From the NCBI GenBank assembly GCA_965219875.1, contig CBDCOW010000003.1, positions 744,001 through 808,000 on the forward strand: DNA of 64,000 bases, read 5' to 3'. Numbering within the stretch: the first letter of the stretch is position 1; the number at the start of each line of letters is the position of its first letter. Both the position numbers and the translations under genes were made by a program. Below, piece after piece: positions 50,083-58,886 of this stretch. The notes beneath the pieces were generated by a model, which was not told the origin of the DNA, searched no databases, and was given only the letters and a program-made list of their open reading frames with translations. This stretch comes from DAOUKH01 sp965219875. GTDB lineage: Bacteria; Chloroflexota; Dehalococcoidia; SHYB01.

Positions 50083-51108
50083 CTACGCGGAGGGCTGGTC
50101 GTCCTCCCCAGGCTCGGGGGCGACGACTTCGGACGAGCGGCGGGTCATCTCGCTGAAGCTCAGGTTGTGCAGCCACATGAAGAAGAGGCCGAGGGCGGTC
50201 ACCGGCGCGAGCAGCGCGGCGTGGAGTATGACCGCGTAGGCGGCAGCGACCTCCGACGACTCGTTGAATCCTTCGAGCACGACCTTGGTCGCGTATTCGA
50301 ACGGACCGATTCCGCCGGGGGCTGAGGGGAGGCTCACCGCCAGGTTGGCCATCGCGGTGATGAAGAGCGAGCCGTTGTAGGGAACGCCGAGATCGAACGC
50401 CCAGCCGATGATGTGGTACATCGCGCCTTCCGCGAGCCACACCGGCATGGTGACGATGAGGATCAGCGCCACGCGCTTGGGATTGCGCAGGCCGGACAGC
50501 CCATCGACGAAGGAGTAGAGGATGCGTTGGGCGGGCTCCCGGACGCGCTTGGGAAGGAACTTCAGGAGCACGTTGACGACGGCGTCGCGCATCCCGGAGA
50601 AGATGGCGACACCGAACATGAGAACCAGGACGCCGAGAAAGAGCGAGAGGATGAGGCCGATGAGCACACCCTCAGGGATGCCGATATCGTCGGAGAAGGC
50701 GCTAAAGACCTCGGAGACGTCGAGGAAGGGCCAGACAAGGAGGGCAATGATGAGCAGACCGACGCCGTCGAACACGCGCTCGAGGAGCACCGTGCCGAGG
50801 GCCGCGCTCTTGCTGACACCTTCGCGCTCGCTGAAGAACCAGGCCCGTACGAATTCGCCCAAGCGCACCGGCAGGAGGTTGTTGGCCATGTAGCCCACCA
50901 CCACGGGGGAATAGAGGCGGATCGCCGGGACCGACTTGATGTGCATCAAGAGGAATCGCCAGCGGAGGGCGCGGAAGAAGACCGCGAGGAAGTAGAGGGC
51001 GAGCGCCGGAATGAGCCAGATGTAGTTGGCGTCCCTGAGCGCCTCGAAGGTGTCTCCCGGATCGAGTTGCCAGAAGAATAGGAGGAGCAGGCCGGCGCTG
51101 AACGCCAC
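50083..51108 (-). CDS. UPF0104/LPG_synthase_TM-family membrane protein (flippase-like)
   Basis: 341 residues or slightly more, about eight membrane helices. The blocks FFRALRWRFLLM, NNLLPVRLGEFVRAWFFSEREGVSKSAALGTVLLERVFDG and SLPSAPGGIGPFEYA are signatures of the MprF N-terminal flippase family. GTG 51108 is the only standard start; the frame is open and looks homologous for about 15 codons further (up to 51156, a CTG), so the true start may be CTG. Probably moves a lipid-linked intermediate. Confidence 0.88.
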   Translation of the reverse strand: MAFSAGLLLLFFWQLDPGDTFEALRDANYIWLIPALALYFLAVFFRALRWRFLLMHIKSVPAIRLYSPVVVGYMANNLLPVRLGEFVRAWFFSEREGVSKSAALGTVLLERVFDGVGLLIIALLVWPFLDVSEVFSAFSDDIGIPEGVLIGLILSLFLGVLVLMFGVAIFSGMRDAVVNVLLKFLPKRVREPAQRILYSFVDGLSGLRNPKRVALILIVTMPVWLAEGAMYHIIGWAFDLGVPYNGSLFITAMANLAVSLPSAPGGIGPFEYATKVVLEGFNESSEVAAAYAVILHAALLAPVTALGLFFMWLHNLSFSEMTRRSSEVVAPEPGEDDQPSA

Positions 51109-51227
51109 GCCGAGCCAGAACCGCTTACTGATGAAGAGGGACAGGTCGGACTCCAGTGAACGGGGCCGGGCGTCGGGAGGGCCGGCTCAAGAGGGCAGTA
51201 TAGCCGATGCGCTGCGGGGGCCGCGGG

Positions 51228-53738
51228 TCATGGCGGGCCATTCAGGTCTTTGTGGAAGTAAACCAGCACTTCCTGATCGGAAGGCTCGGTGGATATGTCT
51301 CGGTAGGTGAAGTAGCGCAGCCCGTTGTTCCAAGAGTCGGCGCTTCGCACGTCGTCCCAGAACTTCCCGGGCGTGTAGTTGCTATAGACGTCGAAGGGGT
51401 TGAACCACTGGAGGAAGGTGATGCGGAGGGGCGGGTCGTAGTTCTCTTCCACATCTTCAAGCATTCCCCGGTTGCTTGTGTTGGCCAGGATGACGTCGTG
51501 GTCGAGGTCGCCCTCATAGGTGGCGAGATCGACTAGGGCGACCTCGGAGAAGTTGCGGAGATACCAGCGCCAGGGGCCGACGGCAGCGTGGGAGGCGTCG
51601 GCGAGTATCCGGAGATCTTCTTTTCCGTTGAGCCGGGCGAGGCGCTCGATTTCGGCCGACACCGTCCCGACCTCCGGCGCGAGCTGAGAATAGACGATGA
51701 GCTCGTCGGGGTTGTCGCCGTTGGCATAGGAGGTCTGGAAGGCGGCCCGCACGGTGAAGACGCTCATCAGGAGGGCGAGCGATAGCAGGGCAAGGGGCAG
51801 GACGCGCGCGGCGCCGACGGTGAGCAGGGCGTAGAGGAACGCCGCGACCGCGAAGGCGGCGATGACGAGGGGCAGGATGAAGCTCCAGAAGCCGATGGCG
51901 TCGCCCTCCCAGGGCAAGCTGGTGGTGAGCGCGTAGATGAGGACAAGCGCGAGCGGCGCCGTGGCGAGGAGCGCGATGGCCCCGCCTCGGACGACACGTT
52001 GCCAGGAGACGGCGGCAATCAGGTCGCCGATGAACTTGCCCGACAGGATGATGAACGGCAGCGCCAAGTGGGTAGTTAGCCAGGGCATCTTCTCGCCCGC
52101 GACGATATAGGCCAGCAAGGAGAAGCCCGCCCAGAAGACAAGGAACCACTCGAAGCGGTCGCCGCCGCGCAGCCCAAGGAAGGTGACGATAAAGGCGCCC
52201 GCGACGAGGGGCAGGTAGAGCGCCTTGCCCTGCACTCCGGGGCCGCCCACCAGCGCGTGGACGCCCCATGCGGCGAGTCCGGCGGCGGCCAGGATCAGGA
52301 ACACGGCGGGGAAGAGGCCAAGCCGTCGCCGGAACATGTAGAAGAAGGCCGCGGCGACGCCGAAGAAGAACGGCAGGAACTCGTAGACCGGCAGCAGGGT
52401 GAAATAGTAGTACCAGGGCTGACCGCCGCGCTCTACTTCCTGTTGGGCGAGCCAGTAGCCGAGGGACTGCCAGACGCCGGTTCCGAAGCCGAGCATGTTG
52501 GTAAAGAAGGTGGTGTGGAACACGAGAAAGACGCCGTAGAACAGAGTCCAGGCTAGGAGGAAGGTCTTCCCTTTCCAGCGATAGCCGGCGAATGCGCCGA
52601 CGACGAAGAGGACCCCGGCGATGATCGCCGCCATCGTGTATCCGCCCGCGCCGCTGGGCGCGCCGACCGCGCCGGCGGTGAGCGAGGGGTCGATTACAAC
52701 CGTAGTGAAGAGCCCGATCTGGTCCAAGAGGAGACCGGGAAGGGCGGCGAAGAGGGGCAGCGTGAGGGCGATGAGGAAGATGAGGAAGCCCGCCGCAGGC
52801 GTGCAGTCCGGGGCGTCCCGCGTTTCGCCAATTTCGCCAGTTTCGCCAGCCGCCTGGGGTTCTGTAGCGTCACCATTGAGGTCGGCGCCCGGCTCGCCGG
52901 CGGGCGGTTCCTCGCCGGTTTCGGCCTCTTTTGGGGCGTTTGGCGGACCATCGGCCTCCGGTCCCACGTCCACCGCCTCCTCGGCATGGCCATCGGCCTC
53001 GGCCGGCTCGGCGTCCGGGTCGGCGGCGAGCGGGCGGGCGAGCGGGGCGAGTCCGACGCGGCGGAGGCAGTGGGCGACGGAGGGAATATCGGCGAGCCAC
53101 CAGGCGATGAGGAAGAGGCCGACGATGCCCAAGGAGATGAACGTCGTTTCTTTGGAGGAGAAGCCCAAAGCGAGGGCGGCGGCGGCTGCGAAGAGCCAGA
53201 CGTTCCGCCGTGTCTCCAGGAAGCGCCACATCGAGATGACGAGGGCGAGGTCGAAGACGAGGGTGAGGACGTCGTTTCTTATGAAGCGGCTGAAGTAGAA
53301 GAGCGAGGGGGAGAAGGCGAGCATGGCGGCGGCGGCAAGCGCGCCCCACATGCCGAGCCGGTGCCGAAGGAACCAGGGCATGACGACGAGGGCGGCGCCG
53401 AAGATGACGGTGGGCAGACGGGGGGAGGCCAAGTTGTCGCCGAAGATGAAGATCGCGACGGCGGAGAGGTGGTAGAGGAACGGCCCATGGGACCACGGGC
53501 TATGGAGGTAGCCGTCGCCGTTGGCGAGGCTCCAGCTATCGAAGGCGTGGATCGTCTCGTCGTAGTGGTAGGCGCGGCCGTCGAGGTCCCAGAGGCGCAT
53601 GGCGAGCGCCGCCAGGAAGATCAGCCCGTAGCCGATGAGCTCCCAGGGGACCCGTTCGATTCGGATAACAAGGCCCGCCCCCTCGTGAGGCTGGGACTCG
53701 GGCTCGGTTTCCGGCGTATCGCCGTTGTTGCAGCTCAT
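51228..53738 (-). CDS. Large membrane glycosyltransferase-like protein (TIGR03663 / PMT-like)
   Basis: 836 residues with about 12 membrane helices. The first loop reads DGRAYHYDETIHAFDSWSLANGDGYLHSPWSHGPFLYHLSA, the acidic-rich extracellular loop of GT-C enzymes such as PMT and ArnT, with the D-E pair as candidate catalytic residues. A Glu/Pro/Ala-rich cytoplasmic insertion (about 228-305) has no fold. The sequence agrees with the Chloroflexota TIGR03663 family. ATG 53738 starts two bases after the DUF2298 gene stop, so both are cotranscribed. Glycan and acceptor are not known. Confidence 0.82.
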   Translation of the reverse strand: MSCNNGDTPETEPESQPHEGAGLVIRIERVPWELIGYGLIFLAALAMRLWDLDGRAYHYDETIHAFDSWSLANGDGYLHSPWSHGPFLYHLSAVAIFIFGDNLASPRLPTVIFGAALVVMPWFLRHRLGMWGALAAAAMLAFSPSLFYFSRFIRNDVLTLVFDLALVISMWRFLETRRNVWLFAAAAALALGFSSKETTFISLGIVGLFLIAWWLADIPSVAHCLRRVGLAPLARPLAADPDAEPAEADGHAEEAVDVGPEADGPPNAPKEAETGEEPPAGEPGADLNGDATEPQAAGETGEIGETRDAPDCTPAAGFLIFLIALTLPLFAALPGLLLDQIGLFTTVVIDPSLTAGAVGAPSGAGGYTMAAIIAGVLFVVGAFAGYRWKGKTFLLAWTLFYGVFLVFHTTFFTNMLGFGTGVWQSLGYWLAQQEVERGGQPWYYYFTLLPVYEFLPFFFGVAAAFFYMFRRRLGLFPAVFLILAAAGLAAWGVHALVGGPGVQGKALYLPLVAGAFIVTFLGLRGGDRFEWFLVFWAGFSLLAYIVAGEKMPWLTTHLALPFIILSGKFIGDLIAAVSWQRVVRGGAIALLATAPLALVLIYALTTSLPWEGDAIGFWSFILPLVIAAFAVAAFLYALLTVGAARVLPLALLSLALLMSVFTVRAAFQTSYANGDNPDELIVYSQLAPEVGTVSAEIERLARLNGKEDLRILADASHAAVGPWRWYLRNFSEVALVDLATYEGDLDHDVILANTSNRGMLEDVEENYDPPLRITFLQWFNPFDVYSNYTPGKFWDDVRSADSWNNGLRYFTYRDISTEPSDQEVLVYFHKDLNGPP

Positions 53739-53740
53739 GC

Positions 53741-56200
53741 TTACGAAACGAGGCGTCCGTATATTATTACACGCTCATTCTCGAAGACGGGGTCGAGGAA
53801 CGACGCGAGCCGCTCCTCGACTTCACTACCGTAGATACGACGCTCGAGGTCGCCGAGGATCACGTAGGTCACGCCGTACCGATCAAGGATGGCCCGGGCC
53901 GACTCGGGGTCGTCGGTCCGGTAGAAGGTATCTACGTCACGGCCCCGCTGGGCGATGGGCTCGAAGGGCTCGCCGCGCCACTGGCGCTCGTGGCCGCCCC
54001 AACCGATGACGGTGGGGACACCGGTGCGCTGGGAGAAGCGGGCCACGTTGGCGTCGTAGCCGCCCTGGGGCTGCCCGAACTCGTCGATCACCGCCGCCTC
54101 GATGAGGGCGGTGCCTGGGGCGGCGTTGTCATTCAGCCACTGGACGGCCTCATACTCCCACGGGTCGCGCTCCTCGACCTCGGTGAGGGCATTAAGGGTG
54201 GTGGGGCCGGTGAAGTCGTCGGCCCGGCTGTAGGCCGCGGCGGGGACGTAGACAAATCCGGCGGCGATCAGGACGGCCATCAGAGTCAGGGCTCCGGCCG
54301 CGGCGGGCGAGCGCCGGACGCGCGACGCGGCGTAGTAGAGCGCCACCGCGCCGACGATGGCAAGGAGTATCCAGACCTGATAGTAGAACTTAAAGACCGT
54401 GTTCATCCGGTCGAGAGTGACGCCGAACTGGTCCTCGATGTGGAAGAGCTCGGCGCCCAAGAGCAGGACGAAGGCGAAGGCGATGAGGAGCAGGGCAAAC
54501 TGTTCCGTCGAGGTCCCGGCGCCATCGCGCGACGCCCTGCGGAACAAGACCCATAGTCCGGCGGCAATGACGACGAAAGCGGGCAGCAGCCGTCCGAAGC
54601 GGGAGCCGATGGCGAGGAAGCCCTCGGCTATGGAGCGTTCGCCGTCGAGGAGGCCGTGGGAAACGCCGCCGAGGGTCAGGCCCAACTCCACGAGCGCCCA
54701 AAGCGCGAAGGGCAAGAGTGGAATGGCGGCGGCCCAGAAGAGGGGGCGCCGACGCAGCGGCGGGGCGGCGTCCATAGGATCGAGGCCGGCGAACTCCTTC
54801 CACGTCCAGGCGGCGACGAGGACGAGGGCAGCGGCAAGCAAGGGGCCGAGAGCGAGGAAGAGATGGATAGGGCCGGTGGACTGGAAGCGCACCGGCGTAA
54901 TACCGGCGAACTGAGAGTCGAAGAGGGCGTAGAAGGGGACGTAGAGGACGACCGCGGCGGCGGCGATGACGACCATCAGTGTGGCGACGCTCTTGAAATC
55001 CACGGCGCCGCCGCCGGCGCGGTCGTGGAAGGCGCGGAGCAGGACCGCGGCGAGGAAGAGCGCCAGGAAGGTCGGGGCGTCCCAGCTATTGAGGAAGCCG
55101 AGTGCCCCGATGGCGGCGGCGATGAGGGCCGCTTCCCAGGGCCGGCGGCGCAGCCATCGAGTGTCGAGCGGCTCCGGCGACCTGAGGGCGTTGTAGGCCA
55201 GACCGACCACGAGGATAACGAACGGCATCGACATGACGTGGGGGTGCATGTCGCCGAGCAGGAAACTGAAGAACGGGAACTCGGTAATGGTGAAGTCGAC
55301 GCCCGACCCCGCGAACGCGCCGCTCTCGGCGATGCTGTTGATGACGCGGGTGTCGCGGAACCACCACCAGAAGTCGTTAGGATGCCATGCCACGCCGCCG
55401 CCCGTGCCGTCGAGGCCGGTGATCGAGACGCGCTTCCAGAAGCCGGCGTCGCCGACGTTGTTGGCGTGGAAGAACTCCAGCACGCCGACAAGGTTGCCGA
55501 CGAACAGCAGAAGGAAGACACCGGCCAAGCCTGCCGCGATGGGCCCCAAGAGTCCCGCGCCTTGTCCGGCCACCGTCTTTCGAAGGCCCGCGGCGATGTT
55601 GAAGACGACGCTGAAGACCGCCGCCGCCGCCATCGCCGCGAACGAGGCCAGTGAGAGGTTGTAGGCGATGGCCGAGGCGAAGCCGGTGGCCTGGGTGACC
55701 CCGGCGGACATGAGGTAGCCGAAGTAGTAGTAGCTGATCGGATTCCCGGCGTACCACGGGTCCTCAGGGGGGAAGTGCGGCGACTGGAGGACACCGTTGA
55801 GCAGGGCGAAGTCCATCGGTTGCTCGGTGTGGGCCACCGCCGGAGTCTGGCTGCGGATGTAGGCCCAGACGCCGAAGGCCGCGGCGAAGACGATCTCGGT
55901 AACGAGGACGGTCTTCCAATGCTCCTTGAAGAACGTTCTCAGGGACTCCTTGCGCCGGTAGAGCACGACGCCCGAAATGGCGAGCAGGATGACGAGGACG
56001 CCGATGGCACCGGCCTGACTGTTGGGAATGACGCGAATCGTCCCGAGAATCCAGAACAGATAGCCGAAGATGAGGAGCCCCAACGGCTTCGCCAAGCCAT
56101 AGCCGCGGTCGGGCAGGGAGCGGAAGACGGCGATGGTGATTGGAAGGGCGGCCAGACCGATACCGAGAAAGGTCCCCCACCAGAGTATTGCCGCGCCCAC
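53741..56200 (-). CDS. DUF2298 (Chlor_Arch_YYY) large membrane protein
   Basis: 819 residues, about 15 membrane helices. It carries the namesake YYY run in GNPISYYYFGYLMSAG and conserved DMHPHVMSMPF and LNSWDAPTF blocks. The C-terminal soluble part contains TGVPTVIGWGGHERQWRG, then the DVDTFYRTDDPESARAILDRYGVTYVILGDLE segment, which is typical of these families. Found mainly in Chloroflexota and archaea, likely a GT-C-type glycosyltransferase. GTG 56200. First of a run with the TIGR03663-like gene. Confidence 0.88.
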   Translation of the reverse strand: MGAAILWWGTFLGIGLAALPITIAVFRSLPDRGYGLAKPLGLLIFGYLFWILGTIRVIPNSQAGAIGVLVILLAISGVVLYRRKESLRTFFKEHWKTVLVTEIVFAAAFGVWAYIRSQTPAVAHTEQPMDFALLNGVLQSPHFPPEDPWYAGNPISYYYFGYLMSAGVTQATGFASAIAYNLSLASFAAMAAAAVFSVVFNIAAGLRKTVAGQGAGLLGPIAAGLAGVFLLLFVGNLVGVLEFFHANNVGDAGFWKRVSITGLDGTGGGVAWHPNDFWWWFRDTRVINSIAESGAFAGSGVDFTITEFPFFSFLLGDMHPHVMSMPFVILVVGLAYNALRSPEPLDTRWLRRRPWEAALIAAAIGALGFLNSWDAPTFLALFLAAVLLRAFHDRAGGGAVDFKSVATLMVVIAAAAVVLYVPFYALFDSQFAGITPVRFQSTGPIHLFLALGPLLAAALVLVAAWTWKEFAGLDPMDAAPPLRRRPLFWAAAIPLLPFALWALVELGLTLGGVSHGLLDGERSIAEGFLAIGSRFGRLLPAFVVIAAGLWVLFRRASRDGAGTSTEQFALLLIAFAFVLLLGAELFHIEDQFGVTLDRMNTVFKFYYQVWILLAIVGAVALYYAASRVRRSPAAAGALTLMAVLIAAGFVYVPAAAYSRADDFTGPTTLNALTEVEERDPWEYEAVQWLNDNAAPGTALIEAAVIDEFGQPQGGYDANVARFSQRTGVPTVIGWGGHERQWRGEPFEPIAQRGRDVDTFYRTDDPESARAILDRYGVTYVILGDLERRIYGSEVEERLASFLDPVFENERVIIYGRLVS

Positions 56201-56224
56201 GTGCGGTGTCCTTAGGCGGCCCGC

Positions 56225-57181
56225 CTAGACGGTGGGCGCCCCATCGGCGAATAGGGCGGCGGCGTACTCGGCGCCGTCGAACGGGACGAGGTCGTCGATC
56301 CCCTCGCCTGCGCCGACGAAGACGATGGGCAGCTTCAGCGTGTCGGCGATGCCGATGGCGGCGCCGCCGCGGGCGCTGCCGTCGAGCTTGGCCAGCACGA
56401 GGCCGGTCACGCCGACGACCTCGGCGAAGGCGCCGGCCTGGGCGAGGCCGTTCTGCCCCGTGGTGGCGTCGAGGACGAGCAGGGTCTCGTGGGGGGCGTG
56501 CTCGTCGAAGCGTTCCGCGACGCGGCGCACCTTACGGAGCTCCTCCATGAGGTTGGTCTTGGTGTGGAGCCGACCCGCGGTATCGATAATCACTACATCA
56601 GCGCCGCGGGCCTTGGCCGCCTGGAGCGCGTCGAAGACGACCGCGCCGGGGTCGGCGCCGTGGCGGTGCGCGACGATTTCGGCGTTCACCCGTCCGGCCC
56701 AGACTTCAAGCTGCTCGATGCCGGCGGCGCGAAAGGTGTCCCCCGCGGCGAGCACAACGCTCTTGCCCTGCCCTGAGAGGAGATTGGCCAGCTTAGCGAT
56801 ACTCGTCGTCTTGCCCGCGCCGTTGACGCCCACGACGAGGACGACGTAGGGGGAGGCGGGGAGGACCGCTCCGTCTTCATTAAGCAGCGGCGACGAGGGG
56901 GCGTCCACGCACATGATGGACTCTATCTCGCCGCGCAGGATGCCGCGAACCGCCTCGCCGGTCGTGGCGCCGGCAGACTTGGCCCGCGCTCGGACGCGTT
57001 CGAGCAGATCGATGGTGAGCTTGGCGCCCGCGTCGGCGGAGATGAGGGCCTCTTCAAGCTCCTCCCACAAGGCCTCGTCCACGGTGGAGCGGCTGAGGAG
57101 GCCGGCGATGCGACCGAAGAACGCCTCGCGGGTTTTCTTCAGGCCGGCGTCGACTTTTTCACGTCGGCGAAAGAGGGGCAT
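56225..57181 (-). CDS. ftsY: Signal recognition particle receptor FtsY
   Basis: 318 residues, SRP-type GTPase that docks ribosomes at the membrane. N domain 1-95, then P-loop VVGVNGAGKTTSIAKLA, DTFRAAGIEQLEVWA, DTAGRLHTKTNLMEEL and LAKLDGSARGGAAIGI. The long acidic A domain of E. coli FtsY is missing, as in many bacteria. ATG 57181. It precedes the giant membrane protein genes, with only 24 bases between. Confidence 0.97.
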   Translation of the reverse strand: MPLFRRREKVDAGLKKTREAFFGRIAGLLSRSTVDEALWEELEEALISADAGAKLTIDLLERVRARAKSAGATTGEAVRGILRGEIESIMCVDAPSSPLLNEDGAVLPASPYVVLVVGVNGAGKTTSIAKLANLLSGQGKSVVLAAGDTFRAAGIEQLEVWAGRVNAEIVAHRHGADPGAVVFDALQAAKARGADVVIIDTAGRLHTKTNLMEELRKVRRVAERFDEHAPHETLLVLDATTGQNGLAQAGAFAEVVGVTGLVLAKLDGSARGGAAIGIADTLKLPIVFVGAGEGIDDLVPFDGAEYAAALFADGAPTV

Positions 57182-57771
57182 GGTGGGTCATTCACATTCG
57201 GTCGGCTTCGAGGGATGGGTTCCCGCTTTCGCGGGAATGACGGATGGGGGCGGGGACGGGCACTCAGAAGGCGAGCGTGGTGCGCTTCGATGGGCCTTGG
57301 CGGTTGTGAGGGGGCCCCTCATCTCAATCTTCTCCCGGGGGGAGAAGAGGCCGGAAGGGGCGCGCCCTCTCTCAAGTCTCCCCCGGAGGGAGAGAGGCCG
57401 GAGGGAAGGGCGCCCACAAGGGGCGCCCCTACGGGAGGGATGGATTCCCTCCTCCGCGGGAATGACGGATGGAGAGGCGCCCTGCGGGCGCCCGCGCGCC
57501 TCTCGGCGCGCGCCCTCTCTCAGTCTCCCCCACAGGGGGAGAGGCTTAAGGTGCTCTGTCAAGCGTTGGTGCACTTCGATGGCCTTTGGTGGTTGTCGGG
57601 CGGCCCATCACCTTGATCCTCATCCCGTTGGGAGAGGAGGCCGGAGGCGCCCTCTCTCAGTCTCCCCCACAGGGGGAGAGGCTTGCGGTCAGTCTCCCCC
57701 AGAGGGGAGAGGCTTGCGGTGCTATGGACTTGTACGCCCGGCGCGCTTGCTGTGGATTCGGCGGCGGGGGT
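57182..57771. repeat. Large composite intergenic repeat block
   Basis: 590 bases without a gene. Modules in order: GGGTTCCCGC/GCGGGAATGACGG (57213-57246), GGCCCCTCATCTCAATCTTC with its hairpin (57313-57348), CTCTCTCAAGTCTCCC (57366-57390), GGGCGCCC/GGGCGCCCC palindrome (57409-57435), GATTCCC..GGGAATGACGG (57441-57470), CGCGCGCCCTCTCTCAGTC with hairpin (57503-57548), and two further CTCTCTCAGTCTCCCCCACA copies near 57650-57720. Same orientation as the block at 43.7 kb. Confidence 0.88.
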
Positions 57772-58662
57772 TTAGAGGATCGGTGCGGTGGGAAGACCCC
57801 ACGTGCCGGGGCCGTAGGGATCGGGGAAGCCGCGCCCGTCGACGAGGTTGTGCTCGGGGGCGAACGACGGCCCGTTGATCGTCTTGCCCGCAAAGACCAT
57901 TGGATAGGGGTGCTCGCAGATGTAGGCGACGACCGCGCCGGGGACGTCGGTGGTGAGGCCGGGAATGTCGAAGCCGAATGCGCCCATGTCCTGGGTCATG
58001 CGCTCGGTGATGACGAAGCCGGGTTCGAGGCCGATAAAGGCCACGTTGTGCTTGCGGAACTCCTTGCCGAGCCCGGCGACCATGCGGTTCACCGACGCCT
58101 TGGAGATCGAGTAGCCGAGGCCCCAACCGCCTTCGCCGATGTCCTTGGCCGATTCGTGGTTGCCCGCGCCGGAGGTGACGCTGATCATGATCCCGCCGCC
58201 CTGCTTGATCATCGGATCGAGCGCGAGCCGCGTCAGGTACAGGGGATTGATGACGTTGGCGAGGAAATGGTTCTCCAGAGCCTCGATGGGGGTGTCAATG
58301 AAGTGGTCCATGTGACCCGGGCCGATGTAGCGGGCGTTGTTTATCAGCACGTCGATCCGGCCATATTTTTCGAGGGTGGTGTCGATCAAGGCGTCGCAGT
58401 CGACGCGCTGGAAGAGGTCGAGTTTGACGGAGAGCGCCTCGCCGCCGAGTTCCTCGACCTCGCGGGCGGTGGTCTCCAGGCTGCCGGGCAGGGGGACGGT
58501 GTCCGATCGCTTGATCGTGGAGGAGTGCTCGATGGCGGTCCCTTCCTTCACCGACCGCGCGGCGAGCACGACGGCGTAGCCGCACTTCGCCAACTCCAAG
58601 GCGCAGCCCCGCCCAATGCCGCGGCTCGCTCCGGTCACGATCGCTACTTTCCTCTCGGCCAT
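57772..58662 (-). CDS. SDR-family oxidoreductase
   Basis: 296 residues. Cofactor motif TGASRGIGRG near 10-19, NNAR in VLINNARYIGPG, and Y-x3-K in LGYSISKASVNR. An inserted segment near 38-58 (EGTAIEHSSTIKRSDTVPLP) is unlike ordinary FabG and occurs in a subgroup of actinobacterial/Chloroflexota SDRs. ATG 58662 follows GGGGAGG. The 224-base gap upstream holds the divergent ABC promoter. Substrate unknown. Confidence 0.88.
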   Translation of the reverse strand: MAERKVAIVTGASRGIGRGCALELAKCGYAVVLAARSVKEGTAIEHSSTIKRSDTVPLPGSLETTAREVEELGGEALSVKLDLFQRVDCDALIDTTLEKYGRIDVLINNARYIGPGHMDHFIDTPIEALENHFLANVINPLYLTRLALDPMIKQGGGIMISVTSGAGNHESAKDIGEGGWGLGYSISKASVNRMVAGLGKEFRKHNVAFIGLEPGFVITERMTQDMGAFGFDIPGLTTDVPGAVVAYICEHPYPMVFAGKTINGPSFAPEHNLVDGRGFPDPYGPGTWGLPTAPIL

Positions 58663-58745
58663 GAGTGCCTCCCCAAACCAGAATGCCGTCATTAGACCAC
58701 GGCGCGGCGCGCTGTCAAGCAAGGGGCAGCGAATGGGCCGGTTTA

Positions 58746-58774
58746 TTGACAATGGCACTTCTGTCGCCTACCAT
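58746..58774 (+). promoter_or_regulatory. Candidate promoter of the ABC transporter gene
   Basis: TTGACA at 58746-58751 and TACCAT at 58769-58774 with 17 bases between. It lies about 110 bases upstream of the substrate-binding protein start. The consensus -35 element and spacing make this one of the better promoter matches here. Confidence 0.5.
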
Positions 58775-58886
58775 CGCGCCTATCTTGGGAGCGGCGCTCC
58801 GGCGCTAGCGTCGGCCCTTGTTGGACAGGGCCGCCTCTACTCCGCGCACCGGGACACCGCCGTCACACTCTCTGTAGGGGGAGCTC

